A DNA stretch of 64,000 nucleotides from Flagellimonas myxillae. GTDB lineage: Bacteria > Bacteroidota > Bacteroidia > Flavobacteriales > Flavobacteriaceae. Position numbers and translations under genes: made by a program. The stretch spans positions 558,001-622,000 of the forward strand of contig NZ_JAMFLY010000001.1 of assembly GCF_023502235.1 (NCBI RefSeq). Reading direction: 5' to 3'. The stretch's first letter is position 1; each line of letters begins with the position of its first letter. Shown in pieces: positions 1 to 8,125 of this stretch. Below the pieces are notes generated by a model. The model worked only from the letters and a program-made list of their open reading frames with translations. It did not search any database and had not been told where the DNA came from.

Positions 1-394
1 GTCCGGAATTTGCCATGGACAGAATTCCTTTTCTGGAGTGTGTTAGGGAATCGTTGAACTCATCCTTAAACTTGTATCCAGGATTCCCGCGTCCGGTTCC
101 CATTGGATCACCACCTTGGATCATAAAATCCTTCATGACCCTATGGAAAATAAGGCCATCATAGAAATTCTTGTTTTTTAAGCTATCCGCTACGAAGGGG
201 CTATTGCCTTCGGCAAGGGATACAAAACTGGCCACGGTCACTGGGGTTTTTTCGTGTTCCAGTTTAACGATAATATCGCCTTTATTGGTCTGGATATCGG
301 CAAAGATGCCATCTCCCAAATCGGCATACTTGCTTGATTTGCATGCCAACAAGACCATGGAAAAAAGCGCAATAAGTACTAAGGGTCGTGTCAT
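1..394 (-). CDS. Cyclophilin-type peptidyl-prolyl cis-trans isomerase, lipoprotein (C-terminus beyond window)
   Basis: The first 131 residues are visible; the gene runs off the left edge. A lipoprotein signal ends at Cys18 (MVLLAC), so the protein is probably anchored in a periplasm-facing or outer membrane. The cyclophilin fold is recognisable from [28 protein letters not shown], with the catalytic Arg in FHRV, and GYKFKDEF. Members catalyse proline isomerisation in exported proteins. It starts 4 bases after the gldI stop on the same strand, so it should be co-transcribed with nrnA and gldI; a second, unrelated prolyl isomerase fold beside GldI suggests shared work on envelope protein folding. 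The function is secure from the motifs; its client proteins are unknown. Confidence 0.9.
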   Translation of the reverse strand, partial: MTRPLVLIALFSMVLLACKSSKYADLGDGIFADIQTNKGDIIVKLEHEKTPVTVASFVSLAEGNSPFVADSLKNKNFYDGLIFHRVMKDFMIQGGDPMGTGRGNPGYKFKDEFNDSLTHSRKGILSMANSG

Positions 395-398
395 TATA

Positions 399-956
399 TT
401 ATGGTTTTAGATTTAGACTATCTTGATTAATGATGATCGTATGTAGTTCCACCGTGGATTTTAACGGGGTTCTTGGGCCTATTTGATTTCCATCCCCGTG
501 ATAGCCGAAAGCCTGGAGGGAGGGGAACAAAAAGGTTGCTCGTTCATTGATCTTGAGCAGCTTTACCGCATTTTGAAGACCTGTGAACAATTGTTCCTTG
601 TCAACCACATAGGAGGTTGGGCCGAGTTCCTGGGCCGTATAGATGGTATCGTTTTGCAAAGTGACCAAATTATAGGAAAACAGAATTTGGTCATTGGGTT
701 TCGGCAGGTAGGTTGCAGTTTCGTTCTTTTTCTCCAGATAATACCAGAAACCATTGGGGCTGGCGACATAGTCGTGCAAACTATCCGCATCAATGATGTT
801 TTGTATAAGGGCTTCCTCTTGGGCCAATAAGGCCTTGTTACGTTCCACGGATTCTTTAAAAAAGCTACCGGAATTTATTTTGACGGGCCTTCTGGGCTCT
901 GGACCACCACAACCTATCAAGAACATACCCATCAATATCATTAAAACCGCCTTCAT
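399..956 (-). CDS. gldI: Gliding motility-associated FKBP-type peptidyl-prolyl isomerase GldI
   Basis: A 185-residue lipoprotein with a lipobox ending at Cys16 (MFLIGC). The C-terminal two thirds is an FKBP-like domain: [16 protein letters not shown], then the [23 protein letters not shown] stretch and FGYHGD near the end. GldI is required for gliding in Flavobacterium and is a lipoprotein FKBP thought to help fold components of the gliding/T9SS machinery. It overlaps the upstream nrnA by 4 bases (ATGA-type junction) and is followed directly by a cyclophilin lipoprotein. The T9SS type B cargo and SprB-like adhesin elsewhere in the window fit a gliding organism. Confidence 0.88.
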   Translation of the reverse strand: MKAVLMILMGMFLIGCGGPEPRRPVKINSGSFFKESVERNKALLAQEEALIQNIIDADSLHDYVASPNGFWYYLEKKNETATYLPKPNDQILFSYNLVTLQNDTIYTAQELGPTSYVVDKEQLFTGLQNAVKLLKINERATFLFPSLQAFGYHGDGNQIGPRTPLKSTVELHTIIINQDSLNLKP

Positions 957-1969
957 ACGTTCAATGCGTTTTTATAGGATTCTAGTACCGTATTAAATTT
1001 TTCCAAGGTTGCCTCCAGACTTAGCTCGCTTCTTCCCCCAGCGGCATTGTCATGACCCCCTCCATTAAAGTGTTCCCGCGCAAATTGGTTTACAGAGAAA
1101 TCCCCAACCGAGCGGAAAGAGATTTTGATGATGCCTTCTTCCCTGTTTTCAATAAAAATGACAGCAAAATTAACGTCTTCGAGCGTCAATCCGTAATTCA
1201 CGAAGCCCTCGGTATCCCCCTTTTTAAAATCGTTGTTGTCCAATTCCTCTTGGGAAAGGGTTATGTAGGCCGTTTTGTATTCAGGCAAAATGACCATATT
1301 GCTCAACGCCACCCCCAATAGGTGTAGGCGGGATGGGGAGTTGGTATCAAAAACATTCTGATGGATGTCCATGTTTTGGGCACCCTTGTCGATTAGGTCG
1401 GCCACTACGCGATGTGTTCTGCTTGAAGTTGACCGATATTTGAAAGACCCGGTATCCGTCATGATCCCGGTATACAAATTGGTGGCGATTTCCGGGGTTA
1501 TTTGGTCCACGGCACCCAAGTATTCTATAAAATTATATACCATTTCACAGGTAGAACTCATGCTTATGTCAGAATAGGTGACCTTGGCATAATCCTGAGG
1601 TTGCTGGTGATGGTCGATCATGATGAAATCAGCTACCTTTTCCTTTAAAGGCGTTTCCAATTGACCAGTGCGGGACAGATCATTAAAATCGAGAGTGAAG
1701 ACTACGGAAGCTTCTTCCAGGGCCCTTTTGGCTTGACTATTTTCCCTTTCATAATTTAGAATAGTATTGCAGCCAGGCATCCATTTTAAGAATTTTGGGA
1801 AATCATTGGGTGATATTACCGAAGCTTTATGCCCACTTCCCGCAAGAAATTCATGTAGCGCCAAACTGGAGCCAATAGCATCTCCATCTGGATTTTTATG
1901 GGGTATGATTACGATGTTTTGGGGCTGGGAAAGAATCGACTTTACCGTCGTGATATCCTCTAAATTCAT
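953..1969 (-). CDS. nrnA: DHH-family phosphoesterase, NrnA-like nanoRNase/pAp phosphatase
   Basis: A 338-residue cytoplasmic protein with both NrnA domains. The N-terminal DHH domain has His24 and NPDGDA (28-31), a TLDFND metal-binding stretch near 93-98, the signature DHH at 119-121 and GIMTDTGSF near 168. The C-terminal DHHA1 domain ends with the nucleic-acid-binding GGGHDNAAGG near 307-316. NrnA enzymes degrade 2-5 nt oligoribonucleotides and dephosphorylate pAp. First gene of the nrnA-gldI-cyclophilin operon, with a 4-base overlap into gldI. Family assignment is firm; the balance of nanoRNase versus pAp phosphatase activity is not visible. Confidence 0.87.
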   Translation of the reverse strand: MNLEDITTVKSILSQPQNIVIIPHKNPDGDAIGSSLALHEFLAGSGHKASVISPNDFPKFLKWMPGCNTILNYERENSQAKRALEEASVVFTLDFNDLSRTGQLETPLKEKVADFIMIDHHQQPQDYAKVTYSDISMSSTCEMVYNFIEYLGAVDQITPEIATNLYTGIMTDTGSFKYRSTSSRTHRVVADLIDKGAQNMDIHQNVFDTNSPSRLHLLGVALSNMVILPEYKTAYITLSQEELDNNDFKKGDTEGFVNYGLTLEDVNFAVIFIENREEGIIKISFRSVGDFSVNQFAREHFNGGGHDNAAGGRSELSLEATLEKFNTVLESYKNALNV

Positions 1970-2044
1970 GCGCCCAAAGATACAATAATATAATATAGAG
2001 GTATGGCTTGATGTTCTATTTTTGTCTTAACTCAAAATAGAAGT

Positions 2045-3088
2045 ATGATACGTGTTCTGTTACTTTTTATAACTACAATCCTAGTATTGTCCTGCAGGCC
2101 CAACCCTAAAACATTGCCGTCGATAGCTGCGAATGGTGAAATTTCAAATCCCATCTTTCGGATCGCCTTTGGATCTTGCAACAAACAGGATTTGGACAAT
2201 CTTTATTGGGACGATATATTGAAATTGGATCCCCAAGTATGGATTTGGGGAGGGGACAATATCTATGCCGATACAGACGACATGGAACTCCTAAAATCCC
2301 TGTATGCCCAACAAAACAAGGTTGAAGGTTATGCCCTACTAAAATCCCAGGTTCCAGTGATTGGTACTTGGGACGATCACGATTACGGTCTTAACGATGG
2401 TGGGGAGGAATTTACAATGAAAGCGGGTAGCCAGCAGGAATTTTTGGATTTCCTTGGAGTGACTCCCGAGAGCGAGCGTAGAACCCGAAAAGGGGTCTAT
2501 GCCTCCCACGATTTTGAAACCCCTGAAGGAAATGTAAAGTTCTTGGTCTTGGATACTCGATATTTTAGGAGTCCCCTTGAAAAAGATCCTGACCCATCAA
2601 GAAGGTATAAGGTGAATACGACTGCTAATGCCACAATTTTGGGCAATGCCCAATGGGAATGGCTTCAAACCGAATTGAACGCGTCAAAGGCCGATTTCAA
2701 TTTGATCGTGACCAGTATTCAATTTTTGTCCAGGGAACACGGATTCGAGTCATGGGGAAATTTTCCGAAGGAAATCGAAAAAATGAACCAGCTTATCACC
2801 AATTCCAAAGCTAAAGGGGTCATCATGCTATCGGGGGACAGGCATATTTCGGAATTTTCCAAAACCGTGTTGGAAGGGATGTCCTATCCCATCGTGGATT
2901 TTACCAGTAGCGGACTTACCCATTCCTATGCGGATTTCAAGGAGGAACCCAATGCCTTCAGGGTAGGAGAGGTTGTTTCTACCACAAGTTTCGGATTGAT
3001 AGAATTGAATTTCAGGACCGAGGAAGTCCACTTCAAAATCCATGGAGAGAATGGGTTGATCCATCAAGAATTAAAACAAGCCTATTAA
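2045..3088 (+). CDS. PhoD-like alkaline phosphatase family lipoprotein
   Basis: A 347-residue metallophosphoesterase of the PhoD-like family. A short signal ends in the lipobox VLSC (Cys17). Metal-binding motifs are in the expected order: FGSCN near 42, GGDNIYAD near 69, TWDDHDYG near 108 and SGDRHISE near 264. Members hydrolyse phosphomono- or phosphodiesters outside the cytoplasm, usually with Fe/Ca. It is divergent from nrnA across a 75-bp gap that holds a TATTTTTG -7-like element (2017-2024) but no clear -33. Substrate cannot be inferred; phosphate scavenging is the default view. Confidence 0.86.
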   Translation: MIRVLLLFITTILVLSCRPNPKTLPSIAANGEISNPIFRIAFGSCNKQDLDNLYWDDILKLDPQVWIWGGDNIYADTDDMELLKSLYAQQNKVEGYALLKSQVPVIGTWDDHDYGLNDGGEEFTMKAGSQQEFLDFLGVTPESERRTRKGVYASHDFETPEGNVKFLVLDTRYFRSPLEKDPDPSRRYKVNTTANATILGNAQWEWLQTELNASKADFNLIVTSIQFLSREHGFESWGNFPKEIEKMNQLITNSKAKGVIMLSGDRHISEFSKTVLEGMSYPIVDFTSSGLTHSYADFKEEPNAFRVGEVVSTTSFGLIELNFRTEEVHFKIHGENGLIHQELKQAY

Positions 3089-3090
3089 AC

Positions 3091-3120
3091 TTGTCCGTTG
3101 ATTGAAAAACCGTAAGTTTG
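3091..3120 (+). promoter_or_regulatory. Bacteroidota-type promoter for ndk
   Basis: TTG at 3091-3093, 19-bp spacer, then TAAGTTTG at 3113-3120, an exact match to TAnnTTTG. The ATG of ndk is 20 bp downstream, giving a short leader. Confidence 0.65.
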
Positions 3121-3139
3121 CGCAAAATTTTTTTAAATA

Positions 3140-3556
3140 ATGGGAAATAGAACGTTTACCATGATCAAGCCAGATGCTGTTGAAAACGGTCATATTGGCG
3201 CTATATTGGAAAAGATAACAGGTGCTGGCTTCAAGATTGTGGCCATGAAATATACCCAATTGAGCAGAAGAGATGCGCAAGAATTTTACGCAATTCACAA
3301 AGAGCGTCCTTTCTTCGGCGAGTTGGTTGAATTTATGACCCGTGGGCCCATCGTTGCTGCCATTTTGGAAAAGGACAATGCCGTAGACGATTTTCGTGCT
3401 TTGATTGGAGCTACCAATCCAGAGGAGGCTGCTGAGGGAACCATCCGTAAATTGTATGCCACCAGCATTGGTGAAAATGCGGTTCATGGTTCAGATAGCG
3501 ATGAAAACGCCGGTATTGAAGGTGCTTTCCACTTTTCAGGTAGGGAAGTATTCTAA
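3140..3556 (+). CDS. ndk: Nucleoside-diphosphate kinase
   Basis: A 138-residue cytoplasmic enzyme of normal length that moves the gamma-phosphate of ATP to other NDPs through a phosphohistidine. Visible: [10 protein letters not shown] with Lys10 at the N-terminus, [11 protein letters not shown] near 56-67, and NAVHGSDS with the phospho-acceptor His116. It is a single-gene unit: its own promoter lies just upstream and a strong hairpin terminator follows the stop codon. Confidence 0.97.
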   Translation: MGNRTFTMIKPDAVENGHIGAILEKITGAGFKIVAMKYTQLSRRDAQEFYAIHKERPFFGELVEFMTRGPIVAAILEKDNAVDDFRALIGATNPEEAAEGTIRKLYATSIGENAVHGSDSDENAGIEGAFHFSGREVF

Positions 3557-3579
3557 AAAATACATTTCTAAGGAAATGG

Positions 3580-3604
3580 AAGCCACTTTTTAAGTGGCTT
3601 TTTT
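3580..3604. terminator. Bidirectional intrinsic terminator between ndk and the GNAT gene
   Basis: AAGCCACTT (3580-3588) pairs with AAGTGGCTT (3592-3600) around a 3-base loop and is followed by a T run for ndk; on the other strand A-rich sequence precedes it. The hairpin overlaps the last codons and stop of the converging GNAT gene. Confidence 0.8.
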
Positions 3605-4108
3605 GTTGGAAAAAAGTAACAGCTCCTCCCGCTTTCCTGGAGGTTTAATCGTTCCAATTTCTTGCAGTCCAATTTTGGAAAGAAGATTCCGCGATTTGAT
3701 GTTTGCCGGGGTGGTGATACCCAAAATACATTCCAGATTCAAATTCTCATTGGCATGCATCATTAGCGTTTTACATGCCTCAAAGGTGTACCCGTGCCCC
3801 TCAAAGCCGGGAAGGGTTGCAAAGCCAATATCCGGATAATCCAGGTAATCCCGCTGCAAAAATCCGCATAGCCCAATGGGAGTCTTGGATTCCTTAAGGA
3901 CCATGATATAAAGCCCAAACCCATGTTTTGTGTAAGAACTGACCAGGCTGTTTTTGATATAGCCAAGGGCTTGTTTTTCGGTTTTAACACCTCTATCCCC
4001 TATGAAAGTAATCCAATTGGGACTGTTTAGAAGTTCGATAATAAATTGGTAATCCTTGGGGTTTGCTTCCCGAATGACCAATCGCTCTGTTGTTGCAATA
4101 TTTCCCAT
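3590..4108 (-). CDS. GNAT-family N-acetyltransferase (RimJ/RimL type)
   Basis: A 172-residue protein of the Acetyltransf_3 type: N-terminal TERLVIREANPKDYQFI, central GLCGFLQRDYLDYPDIGFATLPGFEGHGYTFEA containing the acetyl-CoA-binding stretch, and NIKSRNLLSKIGLQEIG near the C-terminus. Such enzymes acetylate alpha-amino groups of proteins or small molecules; the substrate is not predictable. It is the last gene of a recF-lipoprotein-DUF721-GNAT run (6-bp gap to DUF721). Its final residues (NKKAT) are encoded inside the terminator hairpin shared with ndk. Confidence 0.85.
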   Translation of the reverse strand: MGNIATTERLVIREANPKDYQFIIELLNSPNWITFIGDRGVKTEKQALGYIKNSLVSSYTKHGFGLYIMVLKESKTPIGLCGFLQRDYLDYPDIGFATLPGFEGHGYTFEACKTLMMHANENLNLECILGITTPANIKSRNLLSKIGLQEIGTIKPPGKREELLLFSNKKAT

Positions 4109-4114
4109 TTGAGT

Positions 4115-4411
4115 CTAGCGGAGCACCAACATTTTGATCAACTCCTTTCCCAACTCCTCATTGAGCATGGTTATAATCTTACTCTTTCCCAAGCTCAGCT
4201 CTTCCCTAAGCACCGATGAGGAAAGGGAAACATAAAGGGTTTCGTTTCTTAGTTCCACAGCCGTGGTATAATTGTTCACCCCATTTCCCATGAGTTTAAC
4301 CCAAGCTTCCCGTGCATCAACCTTGTCCATGCCTTTTTGGAGCTTATTTTCCTTGATAAACTCACCCAGGGCATCCCTTAGGTTTAAATGGGAATTTTGT
4401 CGTTTGGCCAT
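4115..4411 (-). CDS. DUF721 (DciA-like) domain protein
   Basis: A 98-residue soluble protein matching the short Bacteroidota DUF721 family: LRDALGEFIKENKLQKGMDKVDAREAWVKLMG, then ELRNETLYVSLSSSVLREELSLGK. The family includes DciA, a loader of the replicative helicase DnaB in bacteria that lack DnaC. Whether this short form loads a helicase is inference. It lies in the recF operon, with its start codon overlapping the preceding stop by one base (TAATG), a neighbour that fits a replication/repair role. Confidence 0.8.
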   Translation of the reverse strand: MAKRQNSHLNLRDALGEFIKENKLQKGMDKVDAREAWVKLMGNGVNNYTTAVELRNETLYVSLSSSVLREELSLGKSKIITMLNEELGKELIKMLVLR

Positions 4412-4833
4412 TATTTGGGTATGGTTATGGGTTGAAAACGCTTATACGAATATTGAACTCCTTCCTCGTTCCGAATGGTAAAGGACAACGAATCCAATTG
4501 AATCAAGGTCTCTTCCCATTGGTTTAAATTGTTCTGATAACTGAGGATGTAAGTTTCATGACTTTGCTGCAGTTTGAAGGATTCTGTTTGGTTGGAGGTG
4601 TGATAACTGCCGTCAAACTTTGGTTGCATCTTTTTCCTGAACCCTTGCTCCCCTTCCAACTGGATAAAATCTATAACCGGGTTGATACCGTAGTTTTTTT
4701 GGCTCCCATCCGGAAAAACCACCTCATTAATTTCCCAATAGCCATTCAGATAGGGTAAATCTTCCTGCCCAACCGTGGAATTTCCACAAGCGAGGAGGGT
4801 AAAGCACATAATAAACAACAGAAATCGGGCCAT
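4411..4833 (-). CDS. Small lipocalin-like lipoprotein of unknown function
   Basis: A 140-residue lipoprotein with a lipobox at Cys16 (CFTLLAC). After a short linker comes LNGYWEINEVVFPDGSQKNY and a series of short alternating beta-strand-like segments, the look of the lipocalin-like/DUF4488-type beta-barrel lipoproteins common in flavobacteria. No catalytic motif is seen. It sits between recF (1-bp gap) and DUF721 (1-base overlap), so it is translated from the recF operon mRNA even though the neighbours act on DNA. Function unknown. Confidence 0.75.
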   Translation of the reverse strand: MARFLLFIMCFTLLACGNSTVGQEDLPYLNGYWEINEVVFPDGSQKNYGINPVIDFIQLEGEQGFRKKMQPKFDGSYHTSNQTESFKLQQSHETYILSYQNNLNQWEETLIQLDSLSFTIRNEEGVQYSYKRFQPITIPK

Positions 4834-4834
4834 G

Positions 4835-5914
4835 CTACAAGTTAAATATTTTATAGCTCTGGCGTATGCTTTTTACCACATTTTCAGTGCGCTCGGCATG
4901 GGTGTCGCTTATAAACAACTGACCAAAACTGTCGTTGTCCACCAGCGATACAATCTGGGAAACCCGATGTTCATCCAGTTTGTCAAAAATATCATCCAAA
5001 AGTAGAATAGGCGTAGTTTTGGCCTGCTTCTTTATAAAATGGAATTGTGCAAGTTTCAGGGCAATAAGGAACGACTTCTGCTGTCCCTGACTCCCAAATT
5101 TTTTGATGGGATGCCCGGCAATCGTAAAATGCAGGTCGTCTTTATGGATACCCACACTGGTATACTGCAAGGCCCTGTCCTTATCTATGGCCCCCTCCAA
5201 TAACGCTATTAAATCCTTGTCCTTCAGCTGACTTTCGTAGGACAACAAAATTTGCTCATCCTTTTCCGAAATATGGGCGTATTGCTCTTGGAAAATGGGA
5301 AGAAACGCAGCAATAAATGCCAACCTTTTGGAATGGATTTCCGTTCCAAGGGTGTGAAGCTGATCGTTGTAAATAGACAAGGTGTCCGGGTCAAAAGTAG
5401 TATTGGCCACGAAGTACTTGAGCAGGGAATTCCGCTGTACCAGAACCTTGTTGTATTTGATCAGGCCCTGAAGGTATTGCTTGTCAGATTGTGAAATAAC
5501 CCCGTCCATAAACTTCCGGCGGGTATCACTTCCCTCAATGATCAAATCCCTGTCCGATGGTGAGATGATAACCAGGGGCAAGAAGCCAATGTGTTCCGAG
5601 AATTTCTCATACGCTTTGCCATTACGTTTGATGACCTTTTTCATACCCCGTTTAAAACTACAGATGATTTTTTCTTCGCGTTCTTCCTTTTCAAATTCTC
5701 CTTCGATCACAAAAAAATCTGTACCGTGTTTAATATTCTGGGTGGACACCGGATTGAAATAGCTTTTTCCAAAAGCCAGATGGTAAATGGCGTCCAAAAT
5801 GTTGGTCTTTCCCACCCCATTGTCCCCAACCAAACAATTGATTACAGGGTCGAATTCCATGATTTTGGAATCAAAATTTTTGTAATTCACTAAGGATAAA
5901 TGCTTTAAAAACAT
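4835..5914 (-). CDS. recF: DNA replication and repair protein RecF
   Basis: A 359-residue SMC-like ATPase. Walker A is GDNGVGKTN (30-38), the ABC signature region is [18 protein letters not shown] near 270, and Walker B is [15 protein letters not shown] near 307. RecF loads RecA at gapped DNA together with RecO and RecR. Length and motifs are complete. It is the promoter-proximal gene of the recF-lipoprotein-DUF721-GNAT operon and is divergent from the TPR gene; the 126-bp gap between them carries -7-like TAnnTTTG elements for both directions (5969-5976 on the minus strand, 6013-6020 on the plus strand). Confidence 0.95.
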   Translation of the reverse strand: MFLKHLSLVNYKNFDSKIMEFDPVINCLVGDNGVGKTNILDAIYHLAFGKSYFNPVSTQNIKHGTDFFVIEGEFEKEEREEKIICSFKRGMKKVIKRNGKAYEKFSEHIGFLPLVIISPSDRDLIIEGSDTRRKFMDGVISQSDKQYLQGLIKYNKVLVQRNSLLKYFVANTTFDPDTLSIYNDQLHTLGTEIHSKRLAFIAAFLPIFQEQYAHISEKDEQILLSYESQLKDKDLIALLEGAIDKDRALQYTSVGIHKDDLHFTIAGHPIKKFGSQGQQKSFLIALKLAQFHFIKKQAKTTPILLLDDIFDKLDEHRVSQIVSLVDNDSFGQLFISDTHAERTENVVKSIRQSYKIFNL

Positions 5915-5992
5915 GAAAAGCTAGAGGAGTAATGGTTTTGATGTGATTTTGAGATCCATTAAAGATTCCAAAAATAACGAATAAATTGCCTT

Positions 5993-6020
5993 TTGGTTTT
6001 GGATAAAAACTTTATTTTTG
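5993..6020 (+). promoter_or_regulatory. Bacteroidota-type promoter for the TPR gene and ribH
   Basis: TTG at 5993-5995, 17-bp spacer, TATTTTTG at 6013-6020; the start codon follows 20 bp later. Confidence 0.65.
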
Positions 6021-6040
6021 CGCGATTAATTTAATGAAGA

Positions 6041-6799
6041 ATGGCAACATACAAGAAGCGAGGCTTTAAACCGAAGAACAAGGTTGAAGAAGTATCTATC
6101 GACGAAAACAGTACAACGGCAGAGGTGTTTAGCACCCTGGATGAGAGTGCTTCGAAAACGGAGGCTTGGGTACAGAAGAACCAAAACTTTATCTTGGGAG
6201 CCATTGGAGTGATTGCGATTGGTGTACTTGGATTCTTGGGATACAACGAGTTTATCCAGAAGCCCAAGGAAGCTTCCGCTGCCAACGAATTGTTCTATCC
6301 ACAGCAATATTTCGATCAGGCCTTGATCACCGAGTCCGCTAAAGATTCTTTGTTCACCTTGGCATTGAACGGTGCTGAAGGTAAATTTGGATTTTTGGAT
6401 ATTATTGAAGAATACAAGGGTACCAAAGCGGCCAATTTGGCTAAATATTCTGCTGGTATGACTTATTTGAACCTTCAGCAGTACGACGAGGCCATTAGTC
6501 AACTCGAGGATTTTTCCTCGGAGGATGATGTTCTAGGTGCAATGGCAAAGGGAGGAATCGGAGATGCTTTTTCACAATTGAACCAGAATGACGATGCCTT
6601 GGATTACTATGAAAAGGCCATTTCACATAGCAACAATGAGTACACCGCTCCACGATTTTTATACAAAGCAGGTGTTTTGGCCATGAACCTTGGTCAAAAA
6701 GATAAAGCTTTAGGCTTTTTTGAGCGTATCAAAGATGAGTTTGATGGGTCACAAGAAGCCAATGATATTGATGTACTTATTGGGCTAGCCCAAAACTAA
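6041..6799 (+). CDS. Membrane-anchored tetratricopeptide repeat protein
   Basis: A 252-residue protein with a basic N-terminus (YKKRGFKPKNKVEE), one transmembrane helix (FILGAIGVIAIGVLGFLGY, about 51-69) and a C-terminal TPR array from about 130 (YLNLQQYDEAISQLEDF, AFSQLNQNDDALDYYEKAI, AMNLGQKDKALGFFERI). Topology resembles YfgM/TPR_21-type proteins that assist protein export at the inner membrane, but family identity with YfgM is inference. It lies 4 bp upstream of ribH; this TPR-ribH pairing is common in flavobacteria and probably only reflects co-transcription. Confidence 0.82.
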   Translation: MATYKKRGFKPKNKVEEVSIDENSTTAEVFSTLDESASKTEAWVQKNQNFILGAIGVIAIGVLGFLGYNEFIQKPKEASAANELFYPQQYFDQALITESAKDSLFTLALNGAEGKFGFLDIIEEYKGTKAANLAKYSAGMTYLNLQQYDEAISQLEDFSSEDDVLGAMAKGGIGDAFSQLNQNDDALDYYEKAISHSNNEYTAPRFLYKAGVLAMNLGQKDKALGFFERIKDEFDGSQEANDIDVLIGLAQN

Positions 6800-6803
6800 G
6801 CGC

Positions 6804-7286
6804 ATGGCCACTGAAAATAAAAACCTTTCAGTTTACGATAAATCCAAAATCCCAAATGCGAAGTCACTTCGGTTTGGGATTGTTGTTTCTGAATGGAACA
6901 CTACCATTACGGAAGCACTTTTTCAAGGAGCGCAAGAAGCGCTTTTGGATTGCGGGGCACTTGAAGAAAACATTGTGCGCTGGGACGTTCCTGGGAGTTT
7001 TGAATTGACTTTTGGCTGCAAAAAAATGCTGCAAACCGAAAAGGTTGATGCTGTCATAGCCATTGGTAGCGTGATTCGAGGGGAAACCAGTCATTTCGAT
7101 TTTGTGTGCAGCGGGGCCGCCCAGGGAATCAAAGACCTGAATATTGCATACGACGTGCCGGTCATTTTCTGTGTACTTACCGATGATACCTTGCAACAAG
7201 CCCAAGACCGCAGTGGGGGAAGGCATGGTAACAAAGGTACTGAAGCCGCTATAGCCGCTATTCAAATGGCGGTGTTGGGGAAGTAG
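6804..7286 (+). CDS. ribH: 6,7-dimethyl-8-ribityllumazine synthase
   Basis: A 160-residue lumazine synthase, the penultimate enzyme of riboflavin synthesis, condensing 5-amino-6-ribitylaminouracil with 3,4-dihydroxy-2-butanone 4-phosphate. Family motifs are intact: VVSEWNTTITEALFQGA, VPGSFEL, IGSVIRGETSHFDFVC with the catalytic His, and DRSGGRHGNKG near the C-terminus. No other riboflavin gene is in the window. The gene ends before a 550-bp repeat region. Confidence 0.96.
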   Translation: MATENKNLSVYDKSKIPNAKSLRFGIVVSEWNTTITEALFQGAQEALLDCGALEENIVRWDVPGSFELTFGCKKMLQTEKVDAVIAIGSVIRGETSHFDFVCSGAAQGIKDLNIAYDVPVIFCVLTDDTLQQAQDRSGGRHGNKGTEAAIAAIQMAVLGK

Positions 7287-7373
7287 GGCATACTTTTGAA
7301 TGTTGGTCAATGTTTAGTTTTTAATGCTTGATTTTGAATAAAGAGCCAAGAATCAAGAGACCAGAACTTCCAG

Positions 7374-7617
7374 CATCAAACATCAAGCACCAAATCCCAA
7401 ATCCCAAATCCCAAACTACAATCAACAATCAACAATAAACAATTTTCCATTTTCAACTTTCCATTTAGCATAAGCATCGAGCATCCAGCATCGACCATCA
7501 AACATCAAGCACCAAATTCCAAATCCCAAATCCCAAACTACAATTAGCAATCAACAATTTTCAATTTTTCATTTTCAAATTTCCATTTTAGATTAAGCAT
7601 CGAGCACCAAATCCCAA
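7374..7617. repeat. Two diverged ~122-bp tandem copies of an A/C-rich repeat
   Basis: Copy A starts at 7374 and copy B at 7496, both with CATCAAACATCAAGCACCAAA, followed by an (AAATCCC)n run, AACTACAATY, several CAACAAT units, a pyrimidine-rich TTTTCATTTTCAA segment and AAGCATCGAGCA. No open frame or known mobile element is visible. It lies between ribH and the orf94-mutL operon. Confidence 0.8.
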
Positions 7618-7651
7618 AATCCAACAATCCCTTAACCCTTAAACTTGATTT

Positions 7652-7753
7652 TTGAGTTTGAACTTGAACTTGAGCTTGCAATTGAGTTTGAACTTGAACT
7701 TGAGCTTGCAATTGAGTTTGAACTTGAATTTGAGTTTGAACTTAAATTTGAAC
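7652..7753. repeat. Hexanucleotide TTGARY array with 30-bp higher-order unit
   Basis: Seventeen consecutive hexamers, all beginning TTG or TTA: TTGAGT, TTGAAC, TTGAAC, TTGAGC, TTGCAA, then the same five again (30-bp period, starts at 7652, 7682 and 7712), after which the order decays. No spacers and no gene. Consistent with slippage expansion of a hexamer followed by 30-bp duplication. Confidence 0.9.
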
Positions 7754-7840
7754 TTTTTCCTTGTTAACATTTTTTGGCAAGCCTCCCGAGCCATGTTTTT
7801 TGATTTTAAGTACCTTTGAGGTTACACTGAAAAGGATGCC

Positions 7841-8125
7841 ATGCGAAATTTTCTAAAACTTAGAAAAAACAGGACGTTTGACTACTCGCCGCGCTATTAC
7901 AAGGGAGAGGGCAATCCTTATAAAATTGAACATAAACTTGATAAATTCAGAAGTACGGCCCATACGCAAAGGGGAATAAAGAGCAAGGTATCTTCCGCCA
8001 TGGACGATTTAAAGAACGAAGGGGATAAAAATCTTAGACTCCGATTTCTCATCATTGTGGCTGTTTTGATACTGTTGTTTCTCTTCATCATCGACTTTGA
8101 TTTATCCATATTCCTAAACCCCTAA
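7841..8125 (+). CDS. Small C-terminally membrane-anchored protein upstream of mutL
   Basis: A 94-residue protein: a basic N-terminal half with the conserved-looking FDYSPRYYKGEGNPYKIEHKLDKFR, then one transmembrane helix near the C-terminus (FLIIVAVLILLFLFIIDF). Relatives in flavobacteria are, from memory, sometimes labelled riboflavin synthase subunit beta because they lie near ribH; nothing in this sequence resembles lumazine or riboflavin synthase. The stop overlaps the mutL start by one base, so it is translationally coupled to mutL. A TACCTTTG -7-like element lies at 7811-7818. Function unknown. Confidence 0.82.
   Translation: MRNFLKLRKNRTFDYSPRYYKGEGNPYKIEHKLDKFRSTAHTQRGIKSKVSSAMDDLKNEGDKNLRLRFLIIVAVLILLFLFIIDFDLSIFLNP

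Noticed and set aside
7652..7753. CRISPR-like array
   Set aside because: The 30-bp units are contiguous without spacers and are made of hexamers; no cas genes are nearby.
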